Shown here piece by piece: positions 1 through 8,160 of a stretch of 64,000 nt of DNA (position 1 is its first letter; every line of letters starts with the position of its first letter). This DNA comes from Mesorhizobium sp. M1D.F.Ca.ET.043.01.1.1. Lineage in GTDB: Bacteria > Pseudomonadota > Alphaproteobacteria > Rhizobiales > Rhizobiaceae. Location: positions 4,588,001-4,652,000 of the forward strand of contig NZ_CP034444.1 in assembly GCF_003952385.1 (NCBI RefSeq). Direction: 5' to 3'. Made by a program: the position numbers and the translations under genes. The notes below the pieces were generated by a model that was given only the letters and a program-made list of their open reading frames with translations, was not told the DNA's origin and made no database searches.

Positions 1-192
1 TTCTCTCGGCCAATGGCTTCGGCATGGCCAGGTCCGCAGGCTGAACACCAATGGACCGTAAGCCCGTTAACCTTGAAAATTCCTTACCGCAAGCCTCAGC
101 CAACCCCTCACGGCGATTTCCATTGAACCGAATCCGGCGGCATTTTTGTGGCGAAATTGGTCATCCTCGCCACAGTTGAATGCACGGCGGGG
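1..192. other. left-end intergenic sequence, possible gene start at the edge
   Basis: No complete gene is visible here. On the minus strand an ATG at position 25 opens a frame (M-P-K-P-L-A-E-R) that leaves the window, so a gene downstream of accA might begin there. Nothing recognisable can be read from eight codons. Confidence 0.2.
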
Positions 193-1143
193 TCAGAGGC
201 TGCGGCCCATCGCCAGATATTTCTCGCGGCGCTGCTCGCGGAAGTCGGTGTTGGCGCCGGCAAAGTCCTTCATGGTCTTGGCGATCAGGTCGCCGGTGGC
301 GGCAATCACCGTTTCCGGCGCGCGCTGGGCGCCGCCCATCGGCTCGGGGACGATGGCGTCGATGATCTTCATTTCGAAAAGATCCTGGGCGGTGATCTTC
401 ATGTTGGTCGCCGCGTCCTTGGAACGGGTGGTGTCGCGCCAGAGAATCGAGGCTGCGCCCTCGGGCGAGATCACCGAATAGATGGCGTGCTCCAGCATGT
501 AGACGCGGTTGGCGGTGGCGATCGCGATGGCGCCGCCGGAGCCGCCTTCGCCGATGACGACGGAAATCGACGGCACCTTCAGCGCCAGGCAGGCCGAGGT
601 CGAGCGCGCGATGGCCTCGGCCTGGCCGCGCTCCTCGGCGCCGACGCCGGGATAGGCGCCGGCGGTGTCCACCAGCGTCAGCAGCGGGATGTTGAAGCGG
701 TCGGCAAGCTCCATCAATCGCACCGCCTTGCGGTAGCCTTCGGGCCGCACCGAGCCGAAATTGTGCTTGATGCGGCTTGCCGTGTCCGAGCCTTTTTCCT
801 GGCCGATCACCGCCACCGGCTCGCCGCGGAAGCGCGCGAAGCCGCCGACGATCGCCTGGTCGTCGCCGAAATTGCGGTCGCCGGCCAAAGGCGTGAAGTC
901 GCTGAACAGGCCCTTGATGTAGTCGAGGCAGTGCGGCCGGTCCGGATGGCGGGCTACCTGCACCTTCTGCCACGGGGTGAGCGCCTTGTAGAGGTCGCGC
1001 AGCGCATCGCGCGAACGCTTCTCCAGCCTGCTGATCTCGTCGGCGACATCGACCGCCTCGCCGTTCTCCGCAAGCTTCTTCAGCTCAAGGATCTTGAGCT
1101 CCAGATCCTGCACCGGCTTTTCGAAATCGAGGTAATTGTACAT
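193..1143 (-). CDS. accA: acetyl-CoA carboxylase carboxyltransferase subunit alpha
   Basis: This is the alpha subunit of the carboxyltransferase half of acetyl-CoA carboxylase. With AccD it moves the carboxyl group from biotinyl-AccB to acetyl-CoA, giving malonyl-CoA for fatty acid synthesis in the cytoplasm. The protein is 316 residues, the normal family length. It opens [18 protein letters not shown], the usual AccA start, so I chose ATG 1143 over an upstream in-frame ATG at 1227 that would add 28 unlike residues. The crotonase-like core is visible ([20 protein letters not shown], then [12 protein letters not shown], which forms the oxyanion region). xerD lies 99 bp upstream on the same strand. 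Confidence 0.97.
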   Translation of the reverse strand: MYNYLDFEKPVQDLELKILELKKLAENGEAVDVADEISRLEKRSRDALRDLYKALTPWQKVQVARHPDRPHCLDYIKGLFSDFTPLAGDRNFGDDQAIVGGFARFRGEPVAVIGQEKGSDTASRIKHNFGSVRPEGYRKAVRLMELADRFNIPLLTLVDTAGAYPGVGAEERGQAEAIARSTSACLALKVPSISVVIGEGGSGGAIAIATANRVYMLEHAIYSVISPEGAASILWRDTTRSKDAATNMKITAQDLFEMKIIDAIVPEPMGGAQRAPETVIAATGDLIAKTMKDFAGANTDFREQRREKYLAMGRSL

Positions 1144-1242
1144 GCTTGGGCGGACCGATCCGTCGGAAGGCAATGGCTGGCGGAACCATGGAAATGCTGG
1201 CCCCGGGCGGTGGAACGTCGCCCTCACATAGCGATATGAGGC

Positions 1243-2157
1243 CTAGTCGGCAAGCGGATGATGATCGTTGACCAGCCGCACCAGCCGCTCCTCCAGCACA
1301 TGGGTGTAGATCTGCGTGGTGGAGATATCGGCATGGCCGAGCAGTTGCTGCACGGCTCTAAGATCGGCACCGTTCTGCAGGAGATGGCTGGCGAAGGCGT
1401 GGCGCAGGACATGCGGCGAGATCTTGGCCGAGGCGATGCCGGCCCGCGCCGCCAAACTTTTGAGATCGCGCGCGAAAACCTGCCTGGAAAGATGGCCGCT
1501 GTCGGATGAGGCGGGAAATAGATGGGGGCTGTCGGCAAAGGCCGGCCTGGTTGCCCGTTCCGAAAGCCATGTCCGCATGGCCGCGCGCGCCTTGGCCGAC
1601 AGCGGCACCATGCGCTCCTTATCGCCCTTGCCACGAACCATGAAGAAGCGGTCGTCGCGCAGCGCCACAGTCACCGGCAGGCCGACCAATTCGGAAACGC
1701 GCAGACCCGTGGCATAAAGCACCTCGACCAGGGCGTGCAGGCGTATCGCCGCCAGCCGGTCGCCGTCCGGTGCCGCGGCGCCCGCTTCCTCGGCCGCGCG
1801 GTCGAGCAGGCGGCCGGTCTCGGCTTCGGTCATGGTCTTCGGCAGCGGCCGGCCCTTCCTCGGGCTGTCCAGCGTCCCGGTCGGGTCGTCGCCGCGCAGG
1901 CCTTCGGCGTAAAGGAATTTGAAGAACTGGCGGATCGCCGACAATTTGCGCGCCTGCGAGGTGGGCGCGAAGCCACGCGCGGCGATGTCGTCGAGATAGG
2001 CGCGGATATCGGCCGCTCCCGCTCCCGCCAGTCCGCCGCCAATGGCTTCGGAGGCGTCTTCGAGGTCGCGGCGGTAGGAGGACAGCGTGTTTTCAGCCGC
2101 GCCCCGCTCGGCGCTCATCATCTCCAAAAAGGCTTCGATGCGGGCCGCGCTGTTCAT
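1243..2157 (-). CDS. xerD: tyrosine recombinase XerD
   Basis: This is the site-specific tyrosine recombinase that, in the known system, acts with XerC at dif to resolve chromosome dimers at the division site. It has 304 residues. An N-terminal SAM-like core-binding domain covers about residues 1-90 and the catalytic domain about 105-300. All catalytic residues can be read: R153 (ATGLRVSEL), K177, H249 and R252 ([10 protein letters not shown]), H275 (LGHADIST) and nucleophile Y284. The complete active site, normal length and housekeeping neighbours argue for the chromosomal enzyme and against a phage integrase. A 50-codon gene ends 10 bp upstream, so the two are probably co-transcribed. Confidence 0.93.
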   Translation of the reverse strand: MNSAARIEAFLEMMSAERGAAENTLSSYRRDLEDASEAIGGGLAGAGAADIRAYLDDIAARGFAPTSQARKLSAIRQFFKFLYAEGLRGDDPTGTLDSPRKGRPLPKTMTEAETGRLLDRAAEEAGAAAPDGDRLAAIRLHALVEVLYATGLRVSELVGLPVTVALRDDRFFMVRGKGDKERMVPLSAKARAAMRTWLSERATRPAFADSPHLFPASSDSGHLSRQVFARDLKSLAARAGIASAKISPHVLRHAFASHLLQNGADLRAVQQLLGHADISTTQIYTHVLEERLVRLVNDHHPLAD

Positions 2158-2167
2158 CTGGCCGGGG

Positions 2168-2320
2168 TCAATTCTTCTTCGGATTGAGCTTTTCGGCGGG
2201 AATGCGCACGCTCATTTCCGCCTTCTTCGGCTCCACGAACATCGCCAGCGCGAACATCGCGCCATAGATGACGCCTGCAAGAACCGCCAGCGTCACGACA
2301 AAGCGAAACAGTGTCGGCAT
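2168..2320 (-). CDS. small single-span membrane protein (50 aa), function unknown
   Basis: A 50-codon gene fills the gap between xerD and aroK. The ATG is at 2320 and the TGA at 2168-2170. The protein starts [20 protein letters not shown], continues as one hydrophobic helix to about residue 28, then has a short charged cytoplasmic-looking tail ending K-L-N-P-K-K-N. It ends 10 bp before xerD and shares its strand, so it likely belongs to the same transcript. I recall a similar short protein at this place in other Rhizobiales, but I could not check. A longer frame over part of the same bases (2154-2390) is Arg-rich and unlike a protein, and I take it as a shadow. Confidence 0.72.
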   Translation of the reverse strand: MPTLFRFVVTLAVLAGVIYGAMFALAMFVEPKKAEMSVRIPAEKLNPKKN

Positions 2321-2526
2321 TCAGTCTTCGCCCGTCTTCTTGTTCTGCGATTCCAAACCCTGTGCCCTTATGGGACGCCAATCCGGCCAATTCAAGGAGG
2401 AAGGATTGGGCAAAGGATTTGTCGACAAAGGTTCTCGACGGAAAGCAGCACGATCAGGCCCGCCTGCGGCGCCCTGCTTGACGCAAACAGGCTTTTGATG
2501 TCGATACGGCGCAAAGAGGGTTCCGC

Positions 2527-3138
2527 ATGAACGCGCTACCAGCAAATCCGCCGGACGAAGGCCGTGTCGCGCTGCTCGAGCGCCTCGGCAGCCGCTGCAT
2601 CGTCTTTGTCGGCCTGATGGGCGCCGGCAAGACGGCGATCGGCCGCAAGGTGGCTGCGATGCTTTCGCTGCCCTTCATCGACAGCGACCAGGAAATCGAG
2701 AGCGTGTCGCGCATGACCGTGCCGGAGTTGTTCGAGCGCTATGGCGAGCCTGAGTTCCGGGCGCTGGAGCAGCGGGTGATCCTGCGCCTGCTCGAGAACG
2801 GTCCGCAGGTGCTGTCGACCGGCGGCGGCGCCTTCATGAACGCACAGACGCGCGAGGCGATCGCCGGCCACGGCGTCTCTGTCTGGCTGAAGGCCGATCT
2901 CGATCTCCTCATGGAGCGGGTCTCGAAGAAGCAGAACCGGCCGCTGTTGAAGAATCCCGATCCGCGCGGCGTGCTGGAGAAGCTGATGGGCGAGCGCTAC
3001 CCGGTCTATGCCTCGGCCGACATCACGGTTCCGACCCGCGACGACCGCAAGGAGGTCATTGCCGGCGAGGTGGTGTGCGCGCTTTGCGCCTATCTCGGGA
3101 TCGCCGCCATCGCCACCAGCGGCGAGGTGGAACAGTGA
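2527..3138 (+). CDS. aroK: shikimate kinase
   Basis: This enzyme phosphorylates shikimate to shikimate 3-phosphate with ATP, the fifth step of the shikimate pathway to chorismate. The protein has 203 residues. The Walker A motif GLMGAGKT covers residues 29-36. The shikimate-binding acidic stretch [10 protein letters not shown] follows, with D52 and D54, and the substrate-binding GGGAF is near residue 98. An N-terminal extension of about 22 residues precedes the core. The stop codon overlaps the GTG start of aroB (GTGA), so aroK and aroB form one translationally coupled unit on the opposite strand to xerD. Confidence 0.96.
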   Translation: MNALPANPPDEGRVALLERLGSRCIVFVGLMGAGKTAIGRKVAAMLSLPFIDSDQEIESVSRMTVPELFERYGEPEFRALEQRVILRLLENGPQVLSTGGGAFMNAQTREAIAGHGVSVWLKADLDLLMERVSKKQNRPLLKNPDPRGVLEKLMGERYPVYASADITVPTRDDRKEVIAGEVVCALCAYLGIAAIATSGEVEQ

Positions 3139-4265
3139 GCCATACCGAACCGGTGAAGGTCGAGGTCGGGCTCGGCGAGCGCGCCTATGACATACTGATC
3201 GGGCCTGGCTTGCTCTCCGCAGCCGGAACCGAAATCGCGGGCCGCCTTCCCGGCACGCGCGCGGTCATCGTCACCGACGAGAATGTTGCCGCAGCGCATC
3301 TCGAAAGGCTGAAGGCCGGCCTGGCAAAAGGCGGCATCCAAGCCGCCGTCATCACGCTGCCGGCCGGCGAAAGGACCAAGAGCTTCGCCCACCTCGAAGA
3401 GGTGGTCGACGGCGTGCTCGCCGCCAAGCTCGAACGGCGCGACGTGGTGATAGCACTCGGCGGCGGCGTCATCGGCGATCTGGCCGGTTTCGCCGCCGGC
3501 ATCGTGAGGCGCGGGATGAATTTCGTACAGGTGCCGACCTCGCTCTTGGCGCAGGTCGATTCTTCCGTCGGCGGCAAGACCGGCATCAACAGCGCGCGCG
3601 GCAAGAACCTGGTCGGGGTCTTCAACCAGCCCAAGCTGGTGCTGGCCGACACCGGCGTGCTCGACACGCTGCCGATCCGCGAGTTCCGCGCCGGCTATGC
3701 CGAGCTCGCCAAATACGGGCTGATCGACCGGCCCGGCTTCTTCGCCTGGCTGGAGGAGAACTGGCAAAAGGTATTCGCCGGCGGCCAGCAGCGGACCGAA
3801 GCCATCGCCGAGGCCTGCCGCGCCAAGGCCGACGTGGTCGCCCGCGACGAGTTCGAGACCGGCGATCGCGCGCTGCTCAATCTCGGCCACACTTTCGGCC
3901 ATGCGCTCGAAGCCGCCACGAACTACGACGGCGCCCGTCTCGTCCATGGCGAGGGCGTCGCCATCGGCATGGCGCTGGCGCACCGTTTTTCCGCGCGCCT
4001 CAACCTGGCGAGCCCTGACGATGCCGAGCGCGTGGAGGCGCATCTTCGCGCCGTCGGCCTGCCCTGGCGGATGGCCGACATATCCGGCGAATTGCCGGAT
4101 GCCGAGGCGCTTCTTGGCTTCATCACCCAGGATAAGAAGGTCTCGCGCGGCGCGCTCACCTTCATCCTGACGCGCGGCGTCGGCCAGGCCTTCATCGCCA
4201 AGGACGTGCCGCCCTCGGAAGTGCTGTCGTTCCTCAAGGCGAGCCATCCCGAATGCTCAAGATGA
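3135..4265 (+). CDS. aroB: 3-dehydroquinate synthase
   Basis: This NAD- and metal-dependent enzyme converts DAHP to 3-dehydroquinate, the second step of the shikimate pathway. The protein has 376 residues from the GTG at 3135, which overlaps the aroK stop codon. An upstream in-frame ATG at 3075 would add 20 Arg-rich residues and run inside aroK, so I reject it. The NAD-binding stretch [14 protein letters not shown] is clear. The metal ligands sit in [10 protein letters not shown] (Glu), [12 protein letters not shown] (His) and [11 protein letters not shown] (His). The last codons lie inside a 23-bp tandem duplication that continues to the next gene. Confidence 0.96.
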   Translation: MSHTEPVKVEVGLGERAYDILIGPGLLSAAGTEIAGRLPGTRAVIVTDENVAAAHLERLKAGLAKGGIQAAVITLPAGERTKSFAHLEEVVDGVLAAKLERRDVVIALGGGVIGDLAGFAAGIVRRGMNFVQVPTSLLAQVDSSVGGKTGINSARGKNLVGVFNQPKLVLADTGVLDTLPIREFRAGYAELAKYGLIDRPGFFAWLEENWQKVFAGGQQRTEAIAEACRAKADVVARDEFETGDRALLNLGHTFGHALEAATNYDGARLVHGEGVAIGMALAHRFSARLNLASPDDAERVEAHLRAVGLPWRMADISGELPDAEALLGFITQDKKVSRGALTFILTRGVGQAFIAKDVPPSEVLSFLKASHPECSR

Positions 4266-4301
4266 GACATTCCGAATGCTCAAGATGAGCCATTCCAGAT
4301 G
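4242..4301 (+). repeat. 23-bp tandem duplication at the aroB/CBS-gene junction
   Basis: Two consecutive near-identical 23-bp units (4242-4264 and 4265-4287) differ at two or three bases, and a third partial unit runs to the ATG of the next gene. Each unit contains ATGCTCAAGATGAG. The first unit codes for the last residues of AroB. It looks like a recent slippage duplication. Confidence 0.85.
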
Positions 4302-5189
4302 ATCGACGCCGGCTGGATCGCCGCAGCCGTCCTTGCCGCTGTCGTCGTGCTGGCGCTTCTCTTGCGCACGCGTCTGTTCGCGGCGCTCGGCTACAGCCTG
4401 CAGCCGATCAAGCCGACGGCCCTCGAGGACGACGAGCCGGACGAGAACGGCGACGACACCCGCCGCAACGGGCAGGCGCGCGAGGACCGCAACCGGCTGG
4501 GCGCGCTATTCGATCTCGAGGAGCTCGAGGTTTCGGACGTGATGGTCCATCGCACCAACATGCGCTCGGTCAACGCCGACGATCCGCCGGAAATGGTGGT
4601 GCGCGAGATCCTGCAAAGCCCGCACACCCGCATGCCGCTCTGGAAAGGCTCGCTCGACAACATCGTCGGCGTGCTGCACGCCAAGGATCTGCTGAGAGCC
4701 CTCAACGAGGTCGGCAATGACTTTTCCAAGATCGACGTGACAAAAATCGCGTCGAAGCCATGGTTCGTGCCGGATACGACCACCCTGCAGGACCAGCTCA
4801 ACGCCTTCCTGCGCCGCAAGGCGCATTTCGCCATCGTCGTCGACGAATATGGTGAGATGGAAGGGCTGGTGACGCTGGAAGACATCATCGAGGAGATCGT
4901 CGGCGAGATCGCCGACGAGCACGATGTCGACATGCAGGGCGTCAAGCAGGAGGCGGACGGCTCTGTCGTTGTCGACGGCACGGTGCCGATCCGCGATCTC
5001 AACCGGGCGCTCGACTGGGACCTGCCGGACGAGGAAGCGACCACGATCGCCGGCCTCGTCATCCACGAGACGCAGACGATCCCCGAGGAGAAGCAGGCCT
5101 TCACGTTCCACGGCAAGCGTTTCGTCGTGATGAAGCGCGACAAGAACCGTATTGCGAGACTGCGGATTCGGCCCGCCGGCGAAGGTTAA
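4299..5189 (+). CDS. CBS-pair / CorC-HlyC domain protein lacking the DUF21 membrane domain
   Basis: The protein belongs to the HlyC/CorC (CNNM-like) family, whose full-length members are proposed divalent-cation exporters. It has 296 residues. One transmembrane helix (about residues 6-24) is followed by an acidic linker (LEDDEPDENGDD), a CBS pair (about 75-205, including MVHRTNMRSV and VTLEDIIEEIVGEIADE) and the C-terminal CorC_HlyC domain (about 215-292). Full-length relatives have about 420-440 residues with a three-helix DUF21 domain before the CBS pair. Here that domain is missing, with only one helix in its place. It may be a natural short form or the product of an internal deletion. It lies 33 bp after aroB. 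Confidence 0.8.
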   Translation: MIDAGWIAAAVLAAVVVLALLLRTRLFAALGYSLQPIKPTALEDDEPDENGDDTRRNGQAREDRNRLGALFDLEELEVSDVMVHRTNMRSVNADDPPEMVVREILQSPHTRMPLWKGSLDNIVGVLHAKDLLRALNEVGNDFSKIDVTKIASKPWFVPDTTTLQDQLNAFLRRKAHFAIVVDEYGEMEGLVTLEDIIEEIVGEIADEHDVDMQGVKQEADGSVVVDGTVPIRDLNRALDWDLPDEEATTIAGLVIHETQTIPEEKQAFTFHGKRFVVMKRDKNRIARLRIRPAGEG

Positions 5190-5258
5190 GCTACGGCCGG
5201 TGCAGGCCGATGCTGACGTCTTTCAAGACGCTCCGCTCGGCGAAGTTGGCTTCCGATC

Positions 5259-6803
5259 TCAAAGTTCCTTTGTCGAGCGCTCGCTGAGCGTCGCGCCGGT
5301 TTCGGCATCAGTCGCCGCCAGGCTGACGTCGTAGCCCCACAGTCTTCGGATATGGCGCAGGGTCGCGTCGCGGCTTGCGTCCTCGAGCAGGATGCCGTCC
5401 TTGACATTGTGCTGCAGCCGCAGATGCCGGTCGCCCAGGAGGTCCACGTCGACCACCTGGATGTCGGGCCGGTTCGCCCCCACGTCGTAGCGTTGGGCCA
5501 GCGCGGACCGTATCTTGGCATAGCCGCGCTCGTTGTGGATCGAGGCGACTTCGTAATGCGGCTCGTCGGCGCCGTCGGCCAGCACGAAGAGCCGCCATTT
5601 CCGGATCAGGGTGGGGCTCAGATACTGGCGGATGAAGGACTCGTCACGGTGATTGGCCCAGGCGTCGAGCAAGGTGTCGCGCCAGTCGCCACGGCCGGCG
5701 ATGTCCGGAAACCAGTCGCGGTCCTCCGCGGTCGGTTCGGTCGAGATGCGCTGGATGTCCTGCATCATGTCGAGACCCAGCGCATAGGGATTGATGCCGG
5801 AAAAACGCGGATCGTCGAACGCCGGCTGGAAAACCACGTTCGAATGGTTGCGCAAGATCTCGAGCATGGCGCCCTCGCTGATGCGGCCGCGATCGAAAAG
5901 CGTGTTCATGATCGTGTAGTGCACGAAGGTGGCGCAGCCTTCGTTCATCACCTGGGTTTGGCGTTGCGGGTAAAAATACTGCGCGATGACACGAACGATC
6001 CTGACGATCTCGCGCTGCCAGGGCTCTAGGACGAGGCTGTTCTTCTCGAGGAAGTAGAGGAGATTCTCCTCGGGCAGATTGAGCGATTTCTTCCGCTCGG
6101 CAAGGATTTCGTCCCTTGCATCGGGCTTGCTCTTTCCCGGCGAGGGCGGCAACGTCCGCCAGAGATCGTTGAAGGAGCGCTCCTCATATTCGAGGCGCTC
6201 GCGCAGCCCTTCGCGCTGCTGCTCCGACGACAGCTTCGGTGGCCGGCGGTAGCGGAACACGCCCTGCTCCATCAGCGCGTGGGCGGAATCCAGGATCGCC
6301 TCCACGGCGGCCAGGCCATGCCGTTCCTCGCACCGGGTTATGTAGCTCTTGGCAAAATCGAGATAGCTCAGGATCCCCCCGGCGTCCGTCCATTGCCGGA
6401 AAAGATGATTGTTCTTGAAGAAATGGTTGTGGCCCAGCGCGGCATGGGCGGTCACCAGGGCCTGCAAGGCCATGGTGTTCTCTTCCATCAGATAGACGAT
6501 GCAGGGATTGGAATTGATGACCAGTTCGTAGGCCAGACCGCGGGCGCCCTTGCGGTAGAGAAGTTCATCATAGAGGAAACGTTTGCCGAACGACCAATGC
6601 CGATACATCAGCGGCATGCCGACCGATGAGTAGGCGTCGAGCATCTGCTCGGAGGAAATGACCTCCATCTGCACCGGATAGATGTCGAGGCGAAGTTCTT
6701 CGGTCCCGATCGCCTCGATCTCATCGTAGACCTGCGACAGTTTCGCAAAATCCCAGTCAGACCCGGAAAATAGCAACTCGGATTTGCGCGCCTGACTGAC
6801 CAT
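5259..6803 (-). CDS. SpoVR/YcgB family protein
   Basis: This 514-residue protein belongs to the SpoVR family. It is the third partner of the PrkA-DUF444-SpoVR module known in E. coli as yeaG-yeaH-ycgB. In B. subtilis SpoVR is needed for a normal spore cortex, but in non-sporing bacteria the module is linked to starvation and stationary phase and its biochemistry is unsettled. The family signature can be read in the conserved blocks YELVINSNPCIVYLMEENT, ALGHNHFFKNN and QTQVMNEGCATFVHYTIMN, which are rich in His, Cys and Glu. The gene is last in the set, 27 bp after the DUF444 gene, and is probably co-transcribed from upstream of prkA. Confidence 0.93.
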   Translation of the reverse strand: MVSQARKSELLFSGSDWDFAKLSQVYDEIEAIGTEELRLDIYPVQMEVISSEQMLDAYSSVGMPLMYRHWSFGKRFLYDELLYRKGARGLAYELVINSNPCIVYLMEENTMALQALVTAHAALGHNHFFKNNHLFRQWTDAGGILSYLDFAKSYITRCEERHGLAAVEAILDSAHALMEQGVFRYRRPPKLSSEQQREGLRERLEYEERSFNDLWRTLPPSPGKSKPDARDEILAERKKSLNLPEENLLYFLEKNSLVLEPWQREIVRIVRVIAQYFYPQRQTQVMNEGCATFVHYTIMNTLFDRGRISEGAMLEILRNHSNVVFQPAFDDPRFSGINPYALGLDMMQDIQRISTEPTAEDRDWFPDIAGRGDWRDTLLDAWANHRDESFIRQYLSPTLIRKWRLFVLADGADEPHYEVASIHNERGYAKIRSALAQRYDVGANRPDIQVVDVDLLGDRHLRLQHNVKDGILLEDASRDATLRHIRRLWGYDVSLAATDAETGATLSERSTKEL

Positions 6804-6830
6804 CAGCCCTGTCCCATCGACCCCTCGGCC

Positions 6831-8141
6831 TCACGCACTCTTGCGCAGGGCGGGCTGCCTGGCGAAAAGCTCGCGGAAGACCGGATAGATATCGGCCGGG
6901 GCAGCGATGCGCCTCATCTGGAAATTCGGCCATTTTCCGTCGACGGCGTTGTAGGCGCGCCAGAGCGATGTCCCGTTCTCGGTCGAGCCGAAAATGTGGC
7001 TTTCCCGTTCGTCGATGATCTCCACATAGGCGAAATACTGGCAAAGGCGCATGAGCTTGCGGTCGAGCAGTTCTATGCAGCGCTCGGAATCGGTGGCGAA
7101 GTTGTCGCCGTCGGAAGCCTGGGCGGCATAGATGTTCCATTCGCTGACCGGATAGCGCTGCTCGATGATGCGATGCATTTCCTCGAGCGCCGTGGAGACG
7201 ACGGTGCCGCCGCTTTGGGTGTGGTAGAAGAATGTGTGCTCGTCCACCTCCTTGGCCTCGTGGGTGTGGCGAATGAAGACGATCTCGGTGCGCTCATAAC
7301 GGCGTGTCAGGAAAAGGTGCAGCAGCACGAAGAAGCGTTTGGCCAGATCCTTCTCGCGCTCTCCCATCGATCCGGAGACGTCCATCAGGCAGAACATGAC
7401 CGCGCTTGCATTCGGCACCGGCTGGGGGTCGAAGCGATTGAAACGGATGTCGACCGGATCGACATAGGCAATTCGCTTGCGCCGGCGCTCGAGCCGGTCA
7501 AGCTGCTCGCGCAGGGCCGCCACGCGTTCGCGTACCGCCGGGCTTGTCGGCTTGGATGTCAGCTCGGCAATCTGCGCGGCGACCGCGTCCAGCTCCGCCT
7601 GCTTGGGACGCCTGAGCGCGATGCGGCGCCCGTGGCTGTTTCGCATCGTGCGTCCGACATTGATGTTCGTCGGCGACCCGCTTGCCGTGAAGCCTGCCCG
7701 TCTTGGCTTGAAGCTCAGTATCTGCTTGAGATTGAGCTTGACCAGGTCGGGCAGTTCGAGATCCTCGAAGAAGAGGTCGAGCACTTCCTCGCGCGACAGC
7801 ACAAAGCGAAAATCGTCTTCGGATTCCGTGGTTCCCGGCGCCGAAGAGCCCACGCCGCCGCCGCCAGGCTTGGGGATCAGGTCACCGGGGCTGAACGATT
7901 TATTGCCGGGCAGGATGTGCTGGCGCCGTCCGCTGTCCTTGGCGTCGCTGAAGCTCGGCTCGCTGGTGCCCTTGCGCGGCATCGGCACGGCGAGCTCGCG
8001 GTCCAGCTCACCGATGCGGCCCGTGCGGACATGGTCGCGGATGCTCTGCTTGAGCTCTTCCCGGGCGCGCCTGAGGAAGCGCTGGCGATTGCTCAGGCTC
8101 TTGTCCTTCGGATTCAGGCGGCGGTCGATGAAGATCGGCAT
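6831..8141 (-). CDS. DUF444 / YeaH-YhbH family protein
   Basis: A 436-residue member of the YeaH/YhbH (DUF444) family. The N-terminal part (about residues 1-110) is basic and low in complexity (NRQRFLRRAREELKQSIRD, then a Gly-rich stretch GGGGVGSSAPG). The C-terminal half resembles a von Willebrand factor A domain, with a MIDAS-type site in FCLMDVSGSMGEREKD near residue 250. The gene is 19 bp downstream of prkA and 27 bp upstream of the SpoVR gene. The family always travels with the PrkA-type kinase. In E. coli YeaH is described as acting with YeaG in nitrogen starvation; a direct role as a substrate or scaffold is inference. Confidence 0.93.
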   Translation of the reverse strand: MPIFIDRRLNPKDKSLSNRQRFLRRAREELKQSIRDHVRTGRIGELDRELAVPMPRKGTSEPSFSDAKDSGRRQHILPGNKSFSPGDLIPKPGGGGVGSSAPGTTESEDDFRFVLSREEVLDLFFEDLELPDLVKLNLKQILSFKPRRAGFTASGSPTNINVGRTMRNSHGRRIALRRPKQAELDAVAAQIAELTSKPTSPAVRERVAALREQLDRLERRRKRIAYVDPVDIRFNRFDPQPVPNASAVMFCLMDVSGSMGEREKDLAKRFFVLLHLFLTRRYERTEIVFIRHTHEAKEVDEHTFFYHTQSGGTVVSTALEEMHRIIEQRYPVSEWNIYAAQASDGDNFATDSERCIELLDRKLMRLCQYFAYVEIIDERESHIFGSTENGTSLWRAYNAVDGKWPNFQMRRIAAPADIYPVFRELFARQPALRKSA

Positions 8142-8160
8142 GGAACCGTTCGGGCTTTGC

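Noticed and set aside
1243..2157. phage or integrative element, suggested by the tyrosine recombinase
   Set aside because: The recombinase is a full-length XerD with housekeeping neighbours on both sides; no tRNA, attachment repeats or phage genes nearby.
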